Of a stretch of 64,000 nt of DNA, positions 56,841 through 64,000 are shown piece after piece. The first letter of the stretch is position 1, and the number at the start of each line of letters is the position of its first letter. Below the pieces are notes generated by a model. That model did no database searches and was not told where the DNA came from. It worked only from the letters and a program-made list of their open reading frames with translations. Position numbers and translations under genes: made by a program. The DNA comes from Polytolypa hystricis UAMH7299 (Eukaryota; Ascomycota; Eurotiomycetes; Onygenales): assembly GCA_002573605.1 (NCBI GenBank), contig PDNA01000051.1:62001-126000 (forward strand). Reading direction: 5' to 3'.

Positions 56841-59800
56841 CTAACTCTGTTGTTGCCTGAACCGTGGCTTCCAGGCCCCCGATGAAGTGGGAGGAGTGCT
56901 GGAGTCCGTGCGTTTTTCGGCGACGGGGGAGACAGCCTTGGGTGCGGGGCTTCGAGACAAGGGTTCCCTGGGAGCGGGCTCACGGCCAGAGCGAGAAGGG
57001 AATCGGTTTTCAGCACCGTTTGCGGATGATTCGCGGTCACCAGCTCCACGGCGGGCGGGGGGCACATAGCTTCCAGCCTTGCGAGGGACAGGAGCTGCGG
57101 CCGCCTCCTCCGCGGCGGCTGGGACTGGAGCTCGTGCAGCTTCTGCAGGGGCAGCATCAGCGGCGCCTGTCTTGTCCTTCGCAGCCTCGCGCTCGCGCCA
57201 AGATAGACCACCTGGTCTGCCTGCCAAGTTCAGTCTTGGAGCAGTACGTTCAGTAGATTCTGAGCGCACAGGGCGGGTAATAGCCTCTGGAACGGCGGCA
57301 GCACCAGTTTTGCGAGCAGCACGGCGGGCCTCTGCCTCGGCTTCACGCTGTGCCTGAATTTTTGCCTTCTCATCGAGGATTCTATGGTTCATGTCAGTAA
57401 CAAGTTCAAACGGCGTTCTGTTGCTAGGAATATTAGCGGCGTACCTTCGTTCTTCCTCTCTGGCAGCCTTGACTTCGGCCAGACGAGCACGTCTCTCGGC
57501 TTCCTGCTCTGCCCGCTCACGCTCCTCGAGCTCAATGCGTTCTTGCTCCTCACGCTCACGCTTCTCTTCAGCTTCACGCTCAAGTCTCTCGCGACGAACG
57601 CGCTCCTGGACTTCCTTGATCCGCTGCTTCTTCTTCTGCTCGAATTCTCGCTCCGCAGCCTTGCGTCGTCGTTCGAATTCCTCGTGACGCTTCTCGCTCA
57701 AGTTCTTTCTGAACTCATTGAAAACAGGCACCAATCGGCTGAGTCGGTGCTTCAGAGCAACGTCTTCCTTGTGCTTCAATTGAGCCGCCTCAAGAGTAGC
57801 TTCTTTAGTCTTCTCGTACACCTCATGATCACGCTTCCGCTGAGTCTCGTAGTCCCGAGGAATGTACTTCAGCTCCTCGCGACGGAAAGCTCGCTCCAAA
57901 TGGTCGATACGCTTGGCAGTTATCCTGACGCGATCATTAAGCTCGTTCTTCTCTTTCTCGAGTTGAGCAAGTTTCATTGCGCGGAGGCGGTTGCTGTCGA
58001 GCTCCTCAAGATCGATTTCGCTCACGTCAATGCCCTTGACGCCTGTCTTGAGCTCCTCCAGCTGTTTCTTCAGCTCCTGTTGACGGATACGATCTTGCTC
58101 ATCCTTGAGGCGCTTCTTCTCACGCTCACGATGTTCATCGAGCAGTCGTTGCTTCTCTTGTTCCTGAAGCTGCTGGGTGCGGATACGCTTGCGTGTTTCT
58201 TCCTCACGTTGCTTGCGCTGCAACGATTCGGTGGCAGCCTCCTTCTTCTTATCAATAATCACACGACGAGCAAGGGTCTCCTCGTGCTCCTTTACGGCGC
58301 CAGCCTTCGCCCTTGCAAACGCCTCTTGTTTCGCTTGCACACGGGCCTGGCTATAAGACGGATCAACGTACATGCAGGTGACGTGAAGTGTCTTGGCCAG
58401 ACGGGTAAGTTGAGAACGAACGATTTCGGCAGGTGTGCTTTGCAGGCGTTGAACCGATCCGACCTCGCTTTCGGCCGATCCAGCAGCGCTCCCAGGATGC
58501 ATAGCCTTAGCAGATGAGAAGATATCAGAGTCGAATGTAAGGACACCAGTGGTATGGTCCACACGAATGGCCAGATCACCCTTCTTGCAACCATTCATGA
58601 TGAACTTCTCAATCATGGATGGAGTAGCTTGGAAAGGTTCAGGGAATTGGGCAAGGTCGTAAACAAACTTAAGCTCGACGGATTCGTAGACTTGCGAAAG
58701 TTGCTGGAAAAGCCTGGTAAGAATAACCTGCTGAAGAGGCAAGACATACTTCTCCATCTCTGGATCAGCCGCAATTTGGGTAAGAATAGGCGAGATCTTC
58801 TTGCAGATAGAGAGAGGGTGGAAATCAACTTCCAAGATGTTGTAAAGCTCTCTGATCTCGGGGCGGACGCGAGCAAGCAGACCCTTGTTCAAGGCATCCT
58901 TGAAAAGGGCAGCACGGGTAGGGCCTTGAGGCATGCCAAGGAGGTTAGTGAGGCGAGTGTTCTTGTTCTTTCGGGCCTCATCCACGTCAACCAAGGCACC
59001 TCGAGAACGAGAAGTGCTGATCACGGGAATAGAGAGAGCCGCAAGGAGAACAAAAGACGCAGTTTTCGTCATATCAGCGTCGGAAACAGCTGGGTTGTCG
59101 CGCTTCGGGCTCTGTCCAGATGCCACAGCAATCGCAGACTGGCGGAGGAGATTATAATAACGGCTCCAGGCAGCGGCATGGAATAGATAGTTCTCACTAA
59201 CTAAGAAGATCTTCGTGAGTTTCTCGTAGTAGTTGGCCATCATGATGTTCTTAGCGGGCCGCTTGCTGAGATTGAGAAGAGTGTGAATATCCTCAACGCT
59301 GCGGAAGCCTTCCTGCCACAACTCCAACTCAACAGCAACGTTCAGCTGTTGGAAACGAGTATCGAGATGGCGCTGGAGGGTATCTGGGTCGCTGAGGTTA
59401 ATGGCATGCATTTGGGTAGAATACTTGGCCGCATTCTGGACATGATTGCGGAGGAGTTCGCAGAGACGGCGAAATTCAGTCTTGCGGGTATACTTCAGGC
59501 AGAACTGGAAAGCCTGAAGGGCAGTGGTCTGGTACATGGCTTCGAGGCGCGCATTGTTTTTCAAAATTTCCAACACTGTGCGATATGTCTCCCAAAGGAA
59601 CTTAAGCCATGGAGTCACGATAGCCCGATCTGTCCGATCCCGAGACTGTTCGCCTGACACTGTTGCAAGAAGAAGAGTCTCGGGAGTTTCAATCGCATCG
59701 AGATCCTCGATATTTGATGTCGGAGCGGCGGATTCGAGGGATTCCTGAACTTCATCCGCCTTCACCTGAGCCTCCTGAACCTTCTTCTCCGCCAGTTCAA

Positions 59801-60220
59801 TGAACTTCTTAAGGACCAGCTGTATTCGAATCAAGCGACGTTAGCCCATATCCCCAACAAAAGTCCACTCCACAGTTCATTTATTTCCCATACCTCAATG
59901 GTTCCAACGTTTGTGTTCTGCGCAATATTCTTGTACTGGTAGAGGCCATCCTTTGCAGATTTTCCTTTCCTCAAATCCACACAGAGTTGGACGAAGAGAA
60001 GCATAACAGGTTCGAGCGATGCGATGGGGCTATTTCGAGATCGTTTCGACGCGACTTGTTCATGGAGAACGGTCAGGGCAGCCTGGGGCTGGCCCACCGC
60101 GATGAGCTCTTCCGCTCGCTACACACAGCCGTTAGCTATACATTCCACACAGCACAAGTTAGATGGACGATAGCATACCCTGAGAACATTCTCAGGCCGA
60201 ATATGAGGTGGAGGCGGCAT
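56841..60220 (-). CDS. TIF32: translation initiation factor eIF3 subunit a
   Basis: Largest scaffold subunit of eIF3, which binds the 40S subunit and promotes pre-initiation complex assembly and scanning. Five exons: 60220-60179, 60118-59894, 59819-57445, and 57381-56841, with introns of 60, 74 and 63 nt; 3183 nt, 1060 aa in four coding segments. The start MPPPPHIRPENVLRRAEELI is diagnostic of eIF3a. The N-terminal TPR/PCI-type helical repeats run to about residue 500. A long charged helix follows (about 540-900: EKQRLLDEHREREKKRLKDE and similar), the spectrin-like region that binds eIF3b/eIF3i/g. The C-terminal tail is Pro/Ala/Arg-rich. The last intron is a multiple of three and has no stop. 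Confidence 0.95.
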
Positions 60221-61061
60221 GCTGGGCACCCTCCCCCTGTAGAATTATCTTGATAGGGTGGATGGCAAAGAGAGAGAAATCTCCCGAGTATCGAGGTTTG
60301 CGGGTGTCAAAAAGGGTGTCGACTAGGCACACGAAATGTACGGGGATGCCGAGATGATGGGCTGTTGCTGGACGAGTTGAGTTCCAAAATTTCAGATAAT
60401 CGTGTCAGGTTGCGAGTTTCGCCTTTGTGGTTGTGCGAGAGGGCGAAAAATTCCTGTGGGCGTGGCGCTTATGTAAACATCATTCGCTGCCTGAAGCGAT
60501 CCACAATTATCACATGATATAAGGCGATTCATTCATTCAATCTTCCACTTTGTCTTGGAACTGATATCATTATGTGTTTGCCATACTTCAAAGCTAATTT
60601 AGAACTTCAATTCCCAAAAGTGCGCTGTTGCGCTGGTGCGGGTTACTGGTAGCCTATTACGCCTCCATATGACAAAATCATCCATTGTGGGCGCATTTAC
60701 TGTTCTAGTCACCTATCAAGAATGTACGTAGTTCGATATTCACTTTTGCAACGGAGAGTTCCTTTCATGGAGTGGTTCGAGTGTCCGTAGAATGTTTGGG
60801 GCACGGCGATTGGTACGCGGAACTATCTTCCGACGTAGAACCACAATGAGGTAAATTGACCTAGAAGGTTCATTGGGTGACCAATCCCGGGTAGCTAGAA
60901 GATACATAATATACTTCCCAGTGATGACACCTGTGCATCATATTGAGCAGGTCTACACCATGAGTTCATGACACATACAAACGGCGTGATGGGAAGGACA
61001 TCTGCAGCCTAAACCGCGTAATTCAGTCCCTCAAGCAGCCGACCACCGAAAATCCGAAAAT
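60221..61061. other. intergenic, eIF3a promoter side
   Basis: It holds the eIF3a promoter and 5' UTR. No gene or repeat seen. Confidence 0.6.
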
Positions 61062-61607
61062 TCATGTGTGGGCGACGAACAGAATGGCGCTAATAAAAGG
61101 GCCAGAGAATAGCTGAACTAGAGCTTTTCCCCATATGCAACCCCCTACACTTGCAGATTCAACCAAAGTTAAAGCAAGAGCCAACGGCTTCATTGGTGCG
61201 GCCAACCAGCGTTGCCAAGCGTGTGCATATTCATAGCAATAGACGCTCGTAAAAGTGTGTGGAACAGCAGAACTTTTTCCCCAGCACACGTTTTTCTTAA
61301 ACTGCAGTGCCGAGTGTAACATGAGTGAAAAAACTAGTTGAAGAGAACCGAAGATCGCTGAAAGAAAGCGAACGTTATTGATGGCAGAATCAAAGTAGGT
61401 ATTCCCGACCTGATATTGGCATGAATATTCAGGATGCATCCCGAAGGAGAATCCTACTAAGAGTGCCGGAAGTACCGTGCTCAACGGAATCCAACGCTCG
61501 CCCACGAGAGGAAACTGTGGATCAGGAGGGGAGCAGCTCATCGTCCTTCTCTTGTGCTTCGTTGGAATTGTCAAAAAAAACCAGACACGACTGTTGCTTT
61601 GCCCCAT
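61062..61607 (-). CDS. weak small membrane-protein ORF
   Basis: Unrecognised, 181 aa, single exon, ATG start; a second ATG 22 codons in (MSCSPPDP) may be better. Hydrophobic stretches STVLPALLVGFSFGM, VRFLSAIFGSLQLVFSLM, PLALALTLVESASVGG and FSGPFISAILFVA could be membrane helices. Against it: no family resemblance, unremarkable codon pattern and a position between two promoters. It may be spurious or a species-specific gene. Confidence 0.28.
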   Translation of the reverse strand: MGQSNSRVWFFLTIPTKHKRRTMSCSPPDPQFPLVGERWIPLSTVLPALLVGFSFGMHPEYSCQYQVGNTYFDSAINNVRFLSAIFGSLQLVFSLMLHSALQFKKNVCWGKSSAVPHTFTSVYCYEYAHAWQRWLAAPMKPLALALTLVESASVGGCIWGKALVQLFSGPFISAILFVAHT

Positions 61608-63089
61608 TCACGGCAAACATCACTTCTCCAGTCGTTTCCGCAGTCTAACCTATCTTATGGAAACACTTCATCACACACGCCGCAAATGATTCAAACTCTG
61701 CCGCTCTACCACATAAAATCGCGCTTGGGGATAGTTCAAAGAACAAAAGCGTCTCTTTGTCAATTTCCTTGCTCCAGGCCATATCTGTAGCTGGAATTTT
61801 CGCGCGCTTTGAGTGGGTGTAGTGAAGGGAGTAGCTTCTTGCATTTGTTATGGAATAAAAGCGAACAAATCAATTGAACTCGATCCTGGACAAGCTCTTC
61901 CAGCTCCATGTCGCCGCCGGTGAAAGATTTGCTTGAGGCTGGGAACTCAGAATACCTTGCTCCTTGGCATGTTAATTTATTTCAGACACTCCAGAGTACA
62001 GTAGGATGAGACCAAGACTTCCAGACTTCCAGCTCAGTTTTCGCAAAATGATATACGATTGAATGAGGAAACTCAAGAATAATCGGGCCATCCAGTATGG
62101 CAAGAGACGAGTTGCCTGAGATCTGCGATTGTGTGCAATGTTCTCAAAACTAAGATACTGTCGAGAGTATGCATACTTTGTTTCATCAGTGAACCCTGCA
62201 GGGAGGGCTTCAGCTCTACAACTCCGTAGCAGCAACATAATTTAAAAGGATGTCTGTAAGCTCGAGATCTGAGCTTGAGAGTTCGTGGAGATTCACCGCC
62301 ATCATCGAAGCATGGACAGCCTCTTTTTGAGCCGGAAGCTGTGGTCTTATTTGCAGCTGTTAAGCTTGAAATCCACAAGGGCTTGTCTTGTTAGAGGAGG
62401 CTTTGATAACCTGACATGCACCCGCTGCGCCTGGGAGAAACAACTAATACTCCGTACAGGGAAATTGTTTGGATGGTATTTTGTATGGTAATCAATCCCC
62501 GCTACACCGTAAGTTCCTGAAAAGGGAAGCGTTCCCGTAAGTAATGTCCGTGCTCCTGGGTCGAAAATTTTCTCAGGATTCAGACGCAGCTGCACTAAGT
62601 ACACCAAATTGTCCTATCAAAGCGGTTAAAAACAGACCGCAGGTGCTTTGCATATGGTAAGGACAGTACGCGTCGTATTCAAGTGGGCATGGCCGATAAT
62701 ATTAAAATTACACACTGACATTGGTCGATACAAGCGTGTTACAAGAACCCCTTTGCCGAATGGCCACAAGTAGCAGGCACCCTATCAACTTCCCGTAAAC
62801 CTCCTCGCCCGCTGTTCGCACTTCATCCCTCAACCACTCCTGTCGTCCTTTGGGCTTCTGCGCGACATCCCGTCTCCTACTCCCTTTCTCAATCCACAAC
62901 TCAGACCTTCGTCATCCAGATACCTCAGGGACTTTTTTTTTTCCTATCCTGCCGCCAATCTTTTTCTTCCTTCCTTTACCATCCTTTCGTTCTTTCGGCG
63001 ACGATCGTCTCCTTCGCCCCCTGCTGGTCAGCGTAACCCTTCGAAACGACTCCTTAAGACGTCAATCAGGCTACACCCCGTCGTGAATC
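61608..63089. other. intergenic, G-gamma promoter side
   Basis: Upstream region of the plus-strand G-gamma gene. The stretch 62850-63080 is pyrimidine-rich (CTCC, CCTT and T-tracts), typical of a fungal 5' UTR. Short frames do not look like proteins. Confidence 0.55.
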
Positions 63090-63614
63090 ATGCCGGCCTA
63101 CGAGCTCCGACCTGGAGGGGATGTGAGGAATAAGAAACATAGCATGGCAGAGTTGAAACTAAGACGCCTCAATGAACTGAACTTGAGGTTGAAGGAAGAC
63201 CTGGATCGACCGCGTGTCAAAGTCGCTGAGGCCTCCATGTCGTAGGTGTCACCTTATTTATCCAAAACCACATCGAACGCATCAATCCAACGAGACAGAC
63301 TGGCTTTCTGAGCTCGTTGGGGGCTATTCATTGGGATATTGGTACGATATGCGGTTGCTAACAAAGGTCATTGTCTCCGTAGGCTCATCAACTACTGCAA
63401 CAACACAAGAGACTTTATGGTGCCATCAGTGTGGGGACAGGTAAATACTCCCACACCCCATTGACAGCATTCTTGCTGCGATACCAGGCTCGATAAAACG
63501 TATCAATCAGCATTGGGATGACGCAAAGCTGACTCCTCGTTTCCCTAACAGGTCGACAAGCGCGAGGATCCATATGCTCCCCAACAACAAGGCGGCTGTT
63601 GTACCATCATGTAG
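63090..63614 (+). CDS. heterotrimeric G-protein gamma subunit
   Basis: Partner of G-beta in pheromone/nutrient signalling at the plasma membrane; needed in filamentous fungi for vegetative growth control, conidiation and mating (GpgA-type). Three exons: 63090-63241, 63383-63440, 63552-63614; 273 nt, 90 aa. The N-terminal coiled coil that pairs with G-beta is AELKLRRLNELNLRLKEDL. The middle contains LINYCNNTRDFMVPSVWG, and the last exon encodes REDPYAP and the end CCTIM. The final CTIM is a CAAX box for farnesylation and the preceding Cys a palmitoylation site. Size and layout match other fungal gamma subunits. Confidence 0.96.
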
Positions 63615-64000
63615 ATCCTCTACGGAATCAGCCTACCTTTCCTTCCGTATCCTACGGTTCTCTCCATTAATCTCGTCTTGCGTCCTATACCCCCAACCTT
63701 GAAATATTTGGCGACTGTTATATCCTACCAGTTCCGTGATTCCAGCATCTACATCCCACTTCGCATCCTCGCGCCACGTCTTTTATTTCCTTGCAATGAA
63801 CATGAAGCGATTACCTTTCTTCGCCATGAATGAATTGGGTCGAATGAAAACTACGATATTGAAGCAGGGAAGCTTGCTACGCGATCAGACGCCTCCTACC
63901 CCAATCCTGCGCATACCTGCTGGGTATCTTCATTTCGCTCTATCCCACCAATCATTCTCTTCGCGTCTTGACACGCCACAGTATCCCTTGAAGGCACTCA
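63615..64000. other. 3' flank of the G-gamma gene
   Basis: Presumed 3' UTR and downstream sequence up to the window edge. No gene seen. Confidence 0.6.

Noticed and set aside
57384..58517. 377-codon plus-strand frame opposite eIF3a
   Set aside because: Leu/Ser-rich mirror of the charged eIF3a helix coding strand; no independent start or intron signals.
61684..61712. tRNA-like A-box and B-box on the minus strand
   Set aside because: A TGGTAGAGCGG box and a GTTTGAATC box lie only a few bases apart; no room for the anticodon arm and no pairing acceptor stem.

Overview
The window is eukaryotic nuclear DNA from a filamentous ascomycete. The evidence is the short introns (about 50-100 bp, GT..AG with pyrimidine-rich 3' ends), the compact gene spacing, and products that read as Eurotiomycete orthologues. 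Gene content and protein style make Onygenales my best guess at order level; that is inference and I do not name a species. I found no rRNA, convincing tRNA, transposon, CRISPR or operon structure. I spliced each main model by hand and checked that the exon lengths sum to a multiple of three.

Layout, left to right: a SulP sulfate permease (minus), then 3.4 kb without a supported gene. Next is a very large ten-exon gene (minus) for a secreted subtilisin-like protease fused to a cysteine-rich, chitin-binding-like N-terminus and long Pro/Thr repeats. It is divergent from an NmrA-like NAD(P)-binding protein (plus). A dense housekeeping block follows: Ydj1-type Hsp40 (minus), uroporphyrinogen decarboxylase (minus), tRNA m7G methyltransferase subunit Trm82 (minus), ribosomal protein P0 (plus), GARP subunit Vps53 (minus), mRNA exporter Mex67 (minus), COPII cargo receptor Erv46 (plus) and a PH-domain Caf120/Skg3-like protein (minus).

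From 39 to 45 kb the DNA is sparser, with a small possible spliced gene and an acidic orphan protein. The right part holds a ten-finger TFIIIA-like protein (minus) divergent from RNA polymerase subunit Rpb6 (plus), an MFS monocarboxylate-type transporter (plus), NatB catalytic subunit Naa20 (minus) divergent from a coiled-coil protein of unknown function (plus), eIF3a (minus), a weak small membrane ORF (minus) and the G-protein gamma subunit (plus) at the right end.

Functionally the window is mostly gene-expression and secretory-pathway machinery: Trm82, P0, eIF3a, TFIIIA, Rpb6, Mex67, Naa20; Vps53, Erv46. Two divergent pairs (Trm82/P0 and TFIIIA/Rpb6) join functionally related genes across about 390 bp. 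The least ordinary locus is the protease fusion near 7.2-12.1 kb. The most interesting small-scale signals are splicing oddities: a stop-free 63-nt intron in eIF3a, a probable GC-AG intron in VPS53, very short terminal exons, and a spliced in-frame extension just after the stop codon of the gene at 42.9 kb.
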